A stretch of 62,899 bases of DNA from CAYUYV01 sp050331455 (GCA_050331455.1 JBHJGV010000020.1:1-62899); one strand, 5' to 3'; shown: positions 1 through 9,597, numbered from the stretch's first letter. Notes: generated by a model from the sequence alone, not told the origin. Numbers and translations: made by a program.

Positions 1-84
1 GTCTCCCGCCGCTACATGTCCCTGGAAAGTCTCGCCAAAATCGGCGAGGATCAAACCCTCAGCCTGACACACAAAACAGGCTGA
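1..84 (+). CDS. C-terminal end of an unidentified ORF (cut by window edge)
   Basis: The frame is open from the first base to a TGA at 82-84 and gives about 27 residues ending LTHKTG. I do not recognise the family. It lies immediately before a response regulator that has lost its 5' half, so it may be the tail of whatever sequence replaced that half, for example a mobile-element gene. This is inference from position only. Confidence 0.3.
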   Translation, partial: VSRRYMSLESLAKIGEDQTLSLTHKTG

Positions 85-102
85 CAAATACCGCGACCTC
101 AC

Positions 103-117
103 AGGAGGCCGCCTCCT
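103..117. repeat. Short perfect inverted repeat
   Basis: AGGAGGC, one base, then GCCTCCT: a 7-bp perfect inverted repeat. It lies between the stop of the ORF tail at 82-84 and the point near 140 where response-regulator homology begins. It may be a hairpin or part of an element end; no T-run follows it. Confidence 0.35.
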
Positions 118-139
118 ACACCACGCCAAGGGGCACTAC

Positions 140-652
140 CGACGCCTGTCGCGTGACGGTGCACCGCCCATCATCATGCTGACGGCAAAGAGTGATGAGA
201 TTGACCGGATCCTTGGCCTGGAAATGGGCGCCGACGACTATGTCGTTAAGCCGTTTGCGCCGCGGGAGCTTCTGGCGCGAATCCGCGCTGTCTTGCGGCG
301 ATCGGGCCCTTCGGCTGTTCAGACCGGTAATCACCGCCTGGCCTTCGACCGCTTTATAATCGACGTCGACGCGCGCCAGCTCTTCGATGATGATGGGGAG
401 GTGGTCACCCTGACCAGCGGAGAGTTCGATCTTTTGACCTGCTTTGTCCGGCGCCCGAGGCGGGTTCTGTCCCGCGATCAGATCCTGGATGCCTTGCGTG
501 GACGGGGGGCGGAGCCCTTTGACCGGTCGGTGGACATGTTGGTCTCGCGGCTCAGACGCAAATTGGCCGCGGCACGATCCGGGCCGGACTTGATCAGTAC
601 CGTGCGCAACAACGGCTATCTTTTGACCTGTCCAGTGAGTTCCGTTCCATGA
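140..652 (+). pseudogene. OmpR-family response regulator, 5'-truncated
   Basis: Homology begins abruptly at about codon 140 (RRLSRDGAPPI), in the middle of the receiver domain. The late receiver motifs are present (IIMLTAK with its Thr, GADDYVVKPF with its Lys), followed by a complete winged-helix DNA-binding domain ending RNNGYLLTCPV. The acidic pocket and the phosphoacceptor Asp are missing, because the sequence upstream is unrelated. The frame is open back to 68 but has no ATG before 176. The stop overlaps the ATG of the next gene (ATGA at 649-652), the usual coupling for a response regulator and its kinase. The product, if made, could bind DNA but could not be phosphorylated in the normal way. 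Confidence 0.8.
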
Positions 653-2004
653 CCCGTGGGACACCCTTCGGTTGGCGGGTCGCCGTCATCCTGGTGATCG
701 GGTTCCTGGCGGTCGCGTCCATCGCATTCGCCCTTTATTTCATGGGCCAGGGCGTGGAGCGGATAGCCGGCGTCCCGCAGCCACAGCAATTGGCGGCGAT
801 GGCGCGCCTGCTCGAACGGACGCCTGCAGATGAACGCGCGCGGGTCTGTGAGGCGTTTCACTCCGCCCAGCTGTCCTTGCGAGTCGAGCACGCCGCCGGA
901 ACTAAAACCGATCTGAAACCATTTTGGCCGACGGATGGACCCAGGCTGACGCGCTACCGTGCGGCACTCGGCGACCGCGATTTCGCCGCCTATGCCGTGC
1001 CGCGCAAACTGTTTCAACACAGTTTCTACAGCCTGCTGAACGCCGCCGAATTTCGGATTGCCCTGCGGGATGGCGGCGTTTTGATCGTTACCAGTGAAAG
1101 TGCCGCTTGGGTCAACGATTTCGGCATGCCCATCGGATTTACGCTAGCCATCCTGGGCGTGGTCACCGCACTTGGGGCACTGATCATGCTCAACCGCGAA
1201 TTCCGACCCGTCCTGCGCCTCGCCAAGGCCGTGGAAGCCCTGGACCCCTCGGACCCGGACGCCCGCCTGCCCGCGATCAGCGCCGGCACCAGGGAAGTCC
1301 GCACGCTGATTAGCGCTTTTGACCGGCAGCAGACCCGTGTCACGGCGCTGCTCCGGGCAAGAGCCTCCATGATCGGCGGGATCCAGCACGACGTGCGGAC
1401 CTTTGCAACACGTCTGCGTCTGCGGATTGAGAAACTCACCGATCCCCAAGAGCGTGTCCAGGCAGAAACGGATATCTCCGATCTGGTCACCTTGATGGAT
1501 AGTGCCCTCCTGGCGACCCGACATCAGGCGGGGCAGCTCGACCTTGAACTGATTGACCTATCCGACCTTCTCGACGCAGAGATCCGAGACCGTCGAGCCG
1601 AAGGGGCAAGGGCCGATTTGACCGTGTCTCCCGCGGCACGGCAGGCCCAGATCCTGGGCGACCGGCTGGCGCTCCGCCGGATCGTTTCGAACCTGGTGGA
1701 AAACGGCTTGCGCTATGGCAACTCTGTTCACCTGTCGTTGAATGCGGACCGCCGCTCGATCCTCATCATCGTCGATGATGATGGTCCCGGCATACCAAAG
1801 GCCAAACGCACCGCCTTACTGGAGCCCTTCGCCAGGTTGGAGCCGTCCCGATCACGCGGGACCGGCGGCGCGGGGCTCGGGCTCGCCATTGTCCGAACTC
1901 TCGTGGAAGCCCATGAGGGCACGCTGGCCATTTCAGACGCCGACATGGGCAGCGCCCGTCTTATTGTTCGCATGCCACTTTTCCGCCAGCCGTCAAAAGG
2001 CTGA
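649..2004 (+). CDS. Sensor histidine kinase
   Basis: A 451-residue membrane kinase. TM1 is about residues 9-32, a periplasmic loop follows to about 158, TM2 is about 160-182, then a HAMP-like linker. The H-box reads GIQHDVRTF with the phosphoacceptor His near residue 247. The N box (VENGLRYG), G1 (DDGPGIP) and G2 (GAGLGLAIV) of the HATPase domain are all present. It is translationally coupled to the truncated response regulator through an ATGA overlap, so its normal partner is damaged while the kinase itself looks intact. The ligand cannot be read from the sequence. Confidence 0.9.
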   Translation: MTRGTPFGWRVAVILVIGFLAVASIAFALYFMGQGVERIAGVPQPQQLAAMARLLERTPADERARVCEAFHSAQLSLRVEHAAGTKTDLKPFWPTDGPRLTRYRAALGDRDFAAYAVPRKLFQHSFYSLLNAAEFRIALRDGGVLIVTSESAAWVNDFGMPIGFTLAILGVVTALGALIMLNREFRPVLRLAKAVEALDPSDPDARLPAISAGTREVRTLISAFDRQQTRVTALLRARASMIGGIQHDVRTFATRLRLRIEKLTDPQERVQAETDISDLVTLMDSALLATRHQAGQLDLELIDLSDLLDAEIRDRRAEGARADLTVSPAARQAQILGDRLALRRIVSNLVENGLRYGNSVHLSLNADRRSILIIVDDDGPGIPKAKRTALLEPFARLEPSRSRGTGGAGLGLAIVRTLVEAHEGTLAISDADMGSARLIVRMPLFRQPSKG

Positions 2005-2064
2005 CTGACCGTTCCCCATTGGATGCCCCGACAGCCCCGGTGCCCCGGCCCGGGTGCGTCTCGA

Positions 2065-3828
2065 TCAATATCGCTCCACAGGAAGATCGACACGGCCGCC
2101 ATACACGGTCTGGGTTGCGATATCCGCCCCGGTCTGCTCCGCCCAGGGCCCCGCACGATTGGTGTGAGCATGGAATTTGGGGAAATCCGAGGACGAGACG
2201 TCGAGACGCAGTCTTGACCCCGGCTGCATCCGCCAGGCAATCGGCCAGACATCGAGGGTCACGGACACCCGATCCCCCGGCGTGTAGTCAAGCGGCACCT
2301 CCGACATGTTGCGGTAAGCCAAGGATGTGACGCTGTCACGGATGTTGAAGCTCCGACCATCCGCAAACACCTCAATCAGCTTTGCCGTAAAGGCCGTGTC
2401 CGGCGCTGACGAGGAGACGTCTAATGTCACGCTGATCTGGCCTGAGATAAAGAGGCCGTCCGGCAGCGGCGCGCTCTGGAATGTCAGCACGTCTTCACGC
2501 TCGCACATTCCAGCCTGCTCGACATTGGCACGGGGCGCGCCGCCGAAACCGGGGATGCCGGCGGCCAACATGCCGGCGCCGCCTCGTGTCGGAACCGGAT
2601 TGTCCGGATCGTAGGTGTAAACGGCCTTGCCGGTACCGGCCTCCGCCGCCAGGGCGCCGCCGTTACAGGTGCTGGCCGCGTCAAGGTTCGAAAGGTGGAA
2701 GGTTCGAGAGGCTGCCGTGATGGGCCATTCGTCATGCTGCTGCCAATCACCGTCGCCGCCCATCACGTAAAGACTGAGGCCGGTTGGTCCGGTGAAGGAC
2801 GCCCCTTTCAGGTGATGGTCAAGCCAGGGCAGCATCTGCAGCCATTGAAAACGCCCGCCGCCGGCATTGGGCGTGTCAAGGTCACCGGTGCCCCCTGAAT
2901 GCGTCCACGGACCGATGATGTAGCGGCTGCGGGACCGCGTGGCGAGCCGTTGCCAGTCCTCGAATTGTGGGCCGAAAAAGACATCATACCAGCCGCCGAT
3001 CATCAAAACTGGGATGGTCATGTCCTGTGGCACGGTCCGCATTTTGACCCGGTCTTTGCGTTGCCAATAGTCTGCAGCCGGCGATGTGGCGGCGAGCATG
3101 CCCCGATACCAGGGCATGGGGGCGCCGAAAATCTCGGTATCGACTTCATTATGGGGCCGGTGGCGGATCGCCTTCTGGTAGTCCTTGCCCGGATTTCCAC
3201 CGCGGCCGTCCGGGTCACGCATCAGGCTCGCCCAGGCGGTATAGGTTTCGTGCCGGAACATTCCGTCCTGGTACATCACGCCGCGATTATCCGTGGAGAC
3301 CATCGACGGAACGATGGTCTTCAGGGCGGGCGGAGCGCCGTCCGCCAGGGCCGCGAACTGGACCGAGGCGAGATAGGATGCCCCGACCATGGCAATGTTT
3401 CCGTCCTGGAAGTCCTGGTCGGTCAGCCAGGCAAGCGTGGCCCGCCCATCGGCCATTTCCGGGTTGGCGCCGGGATCCCAAGCACCCTCGGACCGCCCCT
3501 GACCCCGTGTGTCCTGATAGACGCAGGCATAGCCATATCGGACGAAGCGGCCGCAGGTGAGATCCCGCATCAGCCAACCGATTTGGGCATATGGACTGCG
3601 CATCAAGACGGTGGGAAAAGGTCCGCCACCGGATGGCAGATCAATGGTCGTGAAGAGCGCGACGCCATCACGCATGGGGACCATGCGCTCGAAGCTGTCG
3701 CCGGCGCCGTGCGTGAACGCCGGCAAACCGCCCCATATCCGGGTCAATTCGTGCCGCGCCAGATATCCCGCCAAAATGACCGCACACAGCAGAACGATCA
3801 CGAAAAACAACCCTCGCAGCCACTTCAT
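2065..3828 (-). CDS. CocE/NonD family alpha/beta hydrolase
   Basis: A 587-residue protein of the CocE / X-Pro dipeptidyl-peptidase (S15) family. The N-terminus is a membrane anchor or signal (LFFVIVLLCAVILAGYLA). The catalytic part opens with MRDGVALFTTIDLP and includes VYQDTRGQGRSEG and the nucleophile elbow VGASYLAS with Ser near residue 151. A jelly-roll C-terminal domain (about 400-587, RLRLDVSSSDFPKF) is typical of the family. Members hydrolyse acyl esters or N-terminal peptides; the substrate here is unknown. It probably acts in the periplasm or on the membrane face. It is transcribed in the same direction as the upstream fusion gene, about 80 bp downstream of it. Confidence 0.88.
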   Translation of the reverse strand: MKWLRGLFFVIVLLCAVILAGYLARHELTRIWGGLPAFTHGAGDSFERMVPMRDGVALFTTIDLPSGGGPFPTVLMRSPYAQIGWLMRDLTCGRFVRYGYACVYQDTRGQGRSEGAWDPGANPEMADGRATLAWLTDQDFQDGNIAMVGASYLASVQFAALADGAPPALKTIVPSMVSTDNRGVMYQDGMFRHETYTAWASLMRDPDGRGGNPGKDYQKAIRHRPHNEVDTEIFGAPMPWYRGMLAATSPAADYWQRKDRVKMRTVPQDMTIPVLMIGGWYDVFFGPQFEDWQRLATRSRSRYIIGPWTHSGGTGDLDTPNAGGGRFQWLQMLPWLDHHLKGASFTGPTGLSLYVMGGDGDWQQHDEWPITAASRTFHLSNLDAASTCNGGALAAEAGTGKAVYTYDPDNPVPTRGGAGMLAAGIPGFGGAPRANVEQAGMCEREDVLTFQSAPLPDGLFISGQISVTLDVSSSAPDTAFTAKLIEVFADGRSFNIRDSVTSLAYRNMSEVPLDYTPGDRVSVTLDVWPIAWRMQPGSRLRLDVSSSDFPKFHAHTNRAGPWAEQTGADIATQTVYGGRVDLPVERY

Positions 3829-3909
3829 CGCCGTTTCCTCCGCCGATGCGTTTTTAGTATTCCTGTTGCGGCTCCGAATGCTCCGGCAGCCCGAGGCTCG
3901 CCCCGAACG

Positions 3910-6036
3910 TCATTGGTGCGTGCGGTTGAGGACCTGACAGCGCATCATGAGACGGTCGTGACTGTTATCGAAACTGGAGCGCCGGTGGAGGGTGCAGCGG
4001 TTATCCCAGATCACCACATCGCCCGGAGCCCAGACCTGCTTGATGACATTGCCGTCAAAGACCGCGTATTGCCATAACGCGTCGAGAAGGGCTTCGCTGT
4101 CGGCAAGCTCAAGACCGGGGATGAAGGCCCATTCCCGTCGGCCCAGATAGAGCGCTTTCCGGCCGGTTTCCGGATGCGGATTGATGATCGGGTGCACAGC
4201 GCCCGGCGCCTCCCGGGGATCCTTGACGGGCGCAAAGCCCTGTCGAAGCTGCCCGATGCTGGTGTGGGCCGCGTCATGCTTGATGGTCAGACCTTCCACC
4301 CGTCCGCGCAGGTCCGCGGGCAGGGCCTCACACGCGGCATACTGATCGGCAAAGAACGTATCTCCTCCTTCCGGAGGGATCTTGACGCCAAGAAGCACGG
4401 AGGCCGGCGGGGGCGTCTCCAGATAGGTCATGTCCGCGTGCCAATTGGCTTCCGCATTGCCGAGGCCGCCAATGGGCCGTCCGTTCACAATCATGTTGGA
4501 AATCGCGGTCACGTAGCGGCTGGGCAGTTTTGCCTTGACCTCTTCGGGTGCGGGGATTTCCTCCAGCGGACCGAACCGTTTGCTGAAGGTTTCCAGTCCG
4601 GCCGCATCCAGGAACTGGCCATGGAAGCGCAGCACGCCATGATCGAGCCAGGCCTGATAGATGGTGTCAAAATCGGCGTCACTGATGGTGGCAAGGTCCA
4701 CACCGGTAATATCGGCGCCGAACCGGCCCAGAATGGGTTGGATCCGCATGGTGGTGCTCCGCTGTTGCACGTCACGCTCCTTTTGCTCCCGCAACGCCTT
4801 CGCCGCAGGCTGTTCGATAATCTCATTGTCGTGGCCGATCGCATAATTGCCCGTAGAGGCACCGATCGCATATCGCGGTGCTATGATGCGCGCCAGGGTC
4901 ACCCATTTCGGGTCCGATATCAAATACTCATAATACTGAACAAGGGCCGCACCCAGAACCGTCTCTTCCCAGAATATCGCCTGGAGATGACCGGGCGGAT
5001 AGTCCCCCGGTTGGGCGCTGAGGGCCTCCCCATAATAGGCCTTTGCATCTTCCGTGGCGAATTTCAGCCATTTCGCATCCGGCAGGGGTTTGCTGCGATC
5101 GTCCAGCCAGACACTCATCCGCTCAAGGATGGCGTCGATCCCCGTGTCCGACAGACCGACGGTCGTGCGGCCCCGGCGGCGCAGGCTCATTTCATACCAG
5201 GGCTTGAGCATCATAAGCTCGTTCGACAGCCGGGCCCGCCAGGTGCTTTCATCCGTCTCAGGACGGGCAAAGTTCACGGGGCAGGCAGGCACCCGATCCG
5301 CCGGGATTTCCGGCAAATCCTCCGGGTGATCCTCGAGGACGGGTCCTGAGGGGCGGCGCAACAGATCCAGGGCGTTGTGGATCACCCGATGCTGAAAAGC
5401 CGGATCGCCGGGCCGGCCCAGCGGGAGGCCGATGGGGAAGGATACCCATAACAAGCGCGGCGGACGCAGGGCCTCGGCGTTCTCACGCACGAGGGCAATC
5501 CCCGTCGTCATAATGCCCTCCGCCTCAAGATAATAGGCGATGGCACATGTCGCCCGCGTGCAATTGGGACATACGGGTGTGATGAAGACGGCATCGACAC
5601 CGTCCGCCTTCAGAAGACGCGCAAGCGGCCGGACGGTCGCCTCATAGACATCAGGCATGAGCCCGGCGCCCATGAAACTGTAATGCACGGAGGCGAGAGA
5701 CCCGATGGTCCCCGCCTGCTCCAATTCCTTAAACCGGTCGATCGGAAAGACAACATTGACGTCGTCCTGGAAGCCGCTCCGGTCAAAATTCACCGAACTG
5801 TGGGACATCACCAGGGTTCGGCTGTCTTCCGAAGCGGGAATGGCCCGGTAGGTGGCGTCGGCGAATGCGAAGGCCGGTTCGTTTCGGAAATGGAGCCCGG
5901 CGGTGGTGATCAGGGCGAAGCGCATCCCATGGAGGGGCTTGCGGGGCGCCACCCAAACAGGATCGCCCAAGGGCGGAAGCTGCTTGACCAGAAGGTGCTC
6001 CCGTTCGTAGTCGGACAATTCCGTCAATCTCACCAT
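3910..6036 (-). CDS. Fusion: glycine/D-proline-reductase B-like domain plus TauD/TfdA dioxygenase
   Basis: One 708-residue open frame with two unrelated enzymes. Residues 1 to about 415 resemble the selenoprotein-B family of glycine/sarcosine/betaine and D-proline reductases (opening MVRLTELSDYEREHLL, then HYSFMGAGLMP). The redox site is C156-P-N-C159 with C164; the codon at the selenocysteine-like position is TGT, so it is a Cys variant. Residues 430-708 are a complete Fe(II)/2-oxoglutarate dioxygenase with metal ligands H533, D535 (NWHAD) and H684 (CTLHRR). At the join, AAAAGGAG (4777-4784) lies 6 nt before an in-frame GTG at 4770, and a GGAG lies 7 nt before ATG 4749. The dioxygenase may therefore also be made separately by internal initiation. 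The substrate is unknown. Confidence 0.82.
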   Translation of the reverse strand: MVRLTELSDYEREHLLVKQLPPLGDPVWVAPRKPLHGMRFALITTAGLHFRNEPAFAFADATYRAIPASEDSRTLVMSHSSVNFDRSGFQDDVNVVFPIDRFKELEQAGTIGSLASVHYSFMGAGLMPDVYEATVRPLARLLKADGVDAVFITPVCPNCTRATCAIAYYLEAEGIMTTGIALVRENAEALRPPRLLWVSFPIGLPLGRPGDPAFQHRVIHNALDLLRRPSGPVLEDHPEDLPEIPADRVPACPVNFARPETDESTWRARLSNELMMLKPWYEMSLRRRGRTTVGLSDTGIDAILERMSVWLDDRSKPLPDAKWLKFATEDAKAYYGEALSAQPGDYPPGHLQAIFWEETVLGAALVQYYEYLISDPKWVTLARIIAPRYAIGASTGNYAIGHDNEIIEQPAAKALREQKERDVQQRSTTMRIQPILGRFGADITGVDLATISDADFDTIYQAWLDHGVLRFHGQFLDAAGLETFSKRFGPLEEIPAPEEVKAKLPSRYVTAISNMIVNGRPIGGLGNAEANWHADMTYLETPPPASVLLGVKIPPEGGDTFFADQYAACEALPADLRGRVEGLTIKHDAAHTSIGQLRQGFAPVKDPREAPGAVHPIINPHPETGRKALYLGRREWAFIPGLELADSEALLDALWQYAVFDGNVIKQVWAPGDVVIWDNRCTLHRRSSFDNSHDRLMMRCQVLNRTHQ

Positions 6037-6403
6037 GGTCGCGGTCCTCCCAGTGTCTTGATCATTTTTTAGGCTCGTAACGAGACCGCCCCTCTTGGGT
6101 CACAAGCGGGACCCTGGTTGTGCAGTCTTCTTCAGTGGCCCTACATCAAGACTAGTCTCCAGCGTGACTTGAGGCCAGCAACAATCACGGAAAGGCCCTT
6201 CGGGACCTGTTCTCTTGCAACGCTGCCTTTAGCATGCCGCAGCGCTGCCGGACGAGGGTGTGGTGTGACGACACTGCCGAATTGTCACCTGCGATGGCGC
6301 CCGGACGGGGAGGCTTGGCCTTCCATCCGTTTCCTCTTTACGATGCGGGCGAGGCATGAAATCGGGGCATGGACACCTGTCCGGGATTAAGGAGGAAAGA
6401 GCA
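6037..6403. other. Divergent intergenic region
   Basis: This 367-bp gap separates the divergent fusion gene and sulfatase and must hold both promoters. Apart from a weak GTGAC-N14-GTCAC inverted repeat (6265-6288) and the sulfatase ribosome binding site (TAAGGAGG, 6388-6395) I see nothing specific. Confidence 0.5.
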
Positions 6404-8092
6404 ATGTGGAAACGCAGTCTGATCGGCCTGCTGGTCGTCGTCGGCGGCATCGGCGCTCTGGCATGGTTCAATCGTCAAGCGATCATCTTCTACGTCGTCA
6501 CCAGTGCCGTGAAGTCGGACGTCGCCGAGAACCGGCCGGTCGAGTGGTCACCCGGCCCGGAGACGGCGGACACGGACCGTTCCGACGGTCCGCCGAACAT
6601 TGTGTTCATTCTGGCCGATGACCTCGGCATCAATGACATCAGCACATTTGGTGGCGGTGTCGCCGGAGGGACCGTCCCGACACCGAATATCGACCGGCTT
6701 GCCGCCGACGGCGCCATTTTCACAAACGCTTATACGGGAACGGGAACCTGTGCACCGTCACGGGCCATGTTGCTGACCGGACGCTACCCCACACGCACCG
6801 GCTTCGAATTCACGCCGACGCCGCCGGGCTTCCGCGATATTGTCGGAATGTTTTCCCGGAGCATGCAGGTGGACACGGGTATGCCACCATCGACCGGCAA
6901 TCTCAATGAGACTTCGGAAGCGGTCGAATTCGAGGACATGGGGCTGTTGCCGGAAGAGGTCACGATCGCCGAGCTGCTCAAAACGCGGGGCTACCACAAT
7001 ATTCACATCGGCAAATGGCATCTTGGAAGGGCCGAACGGTTTCGCGCTGTGTCCCAGGGCTTCGACGAAAGTCTGCTGATGGCGAGCGGCCTTTACCTTC
7101 CCGAGGATGATCCAGAGGTGGTCAATGCAAAGCTCCCATTCGATCCCATCGACAAGTTCCTCTGGGGGGTGCTTCAATACGCGGCCGATTTCGATCAAGC
7201 GGGTGAGGACGTTTCCGAGGACCGGTTCGCACCCGCTGGTTATCTGACCGATTACTGGACGGATGAGGCCCTAAAGGCCATCGAAGCGAACCGGAACCGG
7301 CCCTTCTTTCTCTATATGGCCCATTGGGGGCCGCACACCCCGCTGCAGGCCACCCGGGAAGACTACGACGCTGTCGGCGATCTGCAGCCCCACCGGCTCC
7401 GCGTCTACGCGGCCATGATCCGCGCCCTCGATCGATCCGTCGGCAGAGTGATGGACAAACTTGAAGAAGAGGGCCTCGCCGAAAACACGATCATCGTCTT
7501 TTCCTCGGACAATGGCGGGGCGGGGTATATCGGACTGCCCGAGGTGAACGCCCCCTATCGCGGCTGGAAAATCACCCTGTTCGAGGGCGGCATCCGTGCC
7601 CCCATGTTCATCAAATGGCCGGGTCGCATCGCGCCGGGAACCGTGATCGATGATCCGGTCGCCCATATCGATGTCATGCCGACCCTCGCAGCGGCCGGCG
7701 GTGCCCCTTTGCCGGAGGATCGGGTGATCGACGGCAAGAATATGCTGCCGGTCGCCATGGGCGAGAGCGAGGCCATCGAACGCGAAAACGACGCGATTTT
7801 CTGGTCGAGCGGTTTTTACAAAGTCGTTCGTGCCGGGAACTGGAAGCTGCAACTGAATGAGCGCCAGGACCGGCGCTGGCTGTTCAACCTCGCCGAGGAC
7901 CCCACCGAACAGGTCAATCTCGCCGATACACGGCCCGAAAAGCGTGCAGAACTCGAAGCCCTGATCGTGGAGCATTGGGCCGACGCCCGTCCGCCCCTTT
8001 ATCCGCACCAAACGGAAAGCCCGATCTGCATCGACCGGACCAATGCTGAATGGCCGTGCCAGAATGACGAATACATCATCTGGCCGAACTGA
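6404..8092 (+). CDS. Membrane-anchored or exported arylsulfatase
   Basis: A 562-residue sulfatase of the alkaline-phosphatase superfamily. The start at 6404 has a strong AAGGAGG 8 nt upstream and begins a signal anchor (SLIGLLVVVGGIGALAWF). Metal-binding Asp residues lie in VFILADDLGIND. The formylglycine motif CAPSR (Cys near residue 116) starts the signature CAPSRAMLLTGRYPTRTG. The HIGKWHLG and SSDNGGAGY motifs are also present. The Cys is converted to formylglycine by an FGE or anaerobic maturase that is not in this window: the FGE-fold protein at 11192-12688 lacks catalytic cysteines. It hydrolyses sulfate esters; the specific substrate is unknown. Confidence 0.92.
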   Translation: MWKRSLIGLLVVVGGIGALAWFNRQAIIFYVVTSAVKSDVAENRPVEWSPGPETADTDRSDGPPNIVFILADDLGINDISTFGGGVAGGTVPTPNIDRLAADGAIFTNAYTGTGTCAPSRAMLLTGRYPTRTGFEFTPTPPGFRDIVGMFSRSMQVDTGMPPSTGNLNETSEAVEFEDMGLLPEEVTIAELLKTRGYHNIHIGKWHLGRAERFRAVSQGFDESLLMASGLYLPEDDPEVVNAKLPFDPIDKFLWGVLQYAADFDQAGEDVSEDRFAPAGYLTDYWTDEALKAIEANRNRPFFLYMAHWGPHTPLQATREDYDAVGDLQPHRLRVYAAMIRALDRSVGRVMDKLEEEGLAENTIIVFSSDNGGAGYIGLPEVNAPYRGWKITLFEGGIRAPMFIKWPGRIAPGTVIDDPVAHIDVMPTLAAAGGAPLPEDRVIDGKNMLPVAMGESEAIERENDAIFWSSGFYKVVRAGNWKLQLNERQDRRWLFNLAEDPTEQVNLADTRPEKRAELEALIVEHWADARPPLYPHQTESPICIDRTNAEWPCQNDEYIIWPN

Positions 8093-8123
8093 CGGTTCAG
8101 CCCGGGCCTGCGCATCTGACTCG

Positions 8124-8157
8124 CGGCCTGCCCCTGCCAATCGCCGGGGGCAGGCCG
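8124..8157 (+). terminator. Hairpin after sulfatase gene
   Basis: A perfect 11-bp inverted repeat (CGGCCTGCCCC ... GGGGCAGGCCG) with a 12-nt loop begins 31 bp after the sulfatase stop. No clear T-run follows, so factor-independent termination is only possible. Confidence 0.4.
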
Positions 8158-8280
8158 AATGGTCCGATGGGGGCATGGCTGCGGGGCCAAAGGTGCGTAT
8201 GCCAATAGTTCGGGATGCGTGTGCTGACGAAGCGATCGCCCAGATTTGACAGGGCATCGACCGCGAAACAGGAGACTCCC

Positions 8281-8910
8281 ATGCGATCGTTTCGGCTCTG
8301 GGTCTGGGGTGGACCGGCCATTCTCTATATCCTGTTTTGGCTGTGGTATACGCCCTTGTCGGGCCCTATGACCAGAAGCGAGATCGAGGAGATCGTCACC
8401 ACCCTGGAACAGGCAGGCACCACCCCGGGAACGATTGAACGCCTCCGCACCTTCTTCGAGGCGGATGACGGGGACTCGTTCATCATGGTGAATATCCTCG
8501 ATTTGGCTGAGGATCCGGTCGGCTTGCCGGCAACGGGGCCGGGGGCAAGCGCCGATGATTTGATGGGCCACTACATGGAATATATGTGGCCGGCACTTTT
8601 CAGCCGTGCCTCCCACCCCGTGTTCGCCGGCGAGGCCGTCGGCCCCACCATGGATGTCGTCGGGATCAATGGGGCCGAACAATGGGGCTCTGCGGCACTG
8701 ATGCGCTATCGCAGTCGCCGGGACATGTGGGCCATCAGTTCACATCCGAGTTTCCGAGACCGCCACGACTACAAAGTCGCTGCACTGGAAAAGACCATAG
8801 CCTTTCCCGTTTCGCCGCAATTGATGACGGGCGACCTGCGGTTCATCCTGGCCCTCGTGATGATTGCGGTTTTGAGCCTGGTTGATCTGATCGTCTTTCG
8901 CCGGCGCTGA
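8281..8910 (+). CDS. Small membrane protein with DUF1330-like domain
   Basis: 209 residues with an N-terminal TM (WVWGGPAILYILFWLWY) and a C-terminal TM (FILALVMIAVLSLVDLIVF). The soluble part between them contains FIMVNILDLAEDPV and a pattern like DUF1330-type dimeric alpha/beta barrels. The start follows AACAGGAGACTCCC. Function is unknown. It lies downstream of the sulfatase on the same strand, 188 bp away and after a hairpin, so it may be an independent unit. Confidence 0.65.
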   Translation: MRSFRLWVWGGPAILYILFWLWYTPLSGPMTRSEIEEIVTTLEQAGTTPGTIERLRTFFEADDGDSFIMVNILDLAEDPVGLPATGPGASADDLMGHYMEYMWPALFSRASHPVFAGEAVGPTMDVVGINGAEQWGSAALMRYRSRRDMWAISSHPSFRDRHDYKVAALEKTIAFPVSPQLMTGDLRFILALVMIAVLSLVDLIVFRRR

Positions 8911-8999
8911 CGTCATCTCCTGGCATGCCGGGCGGGGGGCCGCTGTCATCAGGGTCATGGTCGGACAAAAGACTGCTGACCCTCGTCTTGGAGACGCCC

Positions 9000-9542
9000 A
9001 TGGCCGCGCAACCCGTTACGATGTATGAAATGATGGTGTCGGGGCATACGGCACGCACACGAAGGTACTTCATCAAGGCGGACATCCCGTTCTATGAGCG
9101 GGCGCCGAGCACGGAGCACTATTTGAAGACCGTCGTGCCGCTGGCCGGAGGGCTGCGGACCATGCCGACCTTTGAATTTCCGGACGGCCGCGTGATCCGG
9201 GACAGTACGGCCATTATTGACCATTTCGAAGACCAAAGCGGCCATCCCTTTTCACCGACGACGCCGAAACAACGCTTCTTCAGTCGACGTGGTCGGCCAG
9301 GAGGGGCTGTTGCGGTCCGGCATGCACTTTCGCTGGAACTTTGAAGCGGAGAATGGCGATTTCCTTGCGTTCCAGACCCAAAAAATGTTGCCGCCCGGCA
9401 TCGATGTCACTGAAATCATGCGCCAGGCCCACAACCAGATGCGCGGCGCAACCGCCAAATTCGGTGTGAACCCGCAGACTTCATCGACGACCCATCGCTC
9501 TGCGATGGACATGCCTCGATACGGATCACGCATCGCGGCGGG
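9000..9542 (+). pseudogene. Glutathione S-transferase copy, frameshifted and truncated
   Basis: This is a degenerate copy of the next gene. Frame 1 from ATG 9000 gives a GST N-terminal domain (YLKTVVPLAGG, DGRVIRDSTAIIDHF, KQRFFSR) and then runs out of homology near 9285. The homology continues in another frame (GLLRSGMHFRWNFEAEN, then MRGATAKFGVNPQT) to about 9540. The last third of the paralogue is missing. The second frame stays open into the downstream GST, which is a coincidence of the frameshift and not a fusion gene. Confidence 0.85.
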
Positions 9543-9597
9543 CAGACGCAGCAGAAAATCGCAGCGGCCAGACACGACAGAAAAGAGAGAGGATCGG

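Noticed and set aside
5563..5571. Possible selenocysteine (TGA) at the reductase motif
   Set aside because: The codons in CPNC are TGT and TGC, so no Sec is needed; this is the Cys variant.
6265..6288. GTGAC-N14-GTCAC as a CRP/FNR site
   Set aside because: The spacer is too long for CRP/FNR half-sites (N6) and the arms are only 5 bp.
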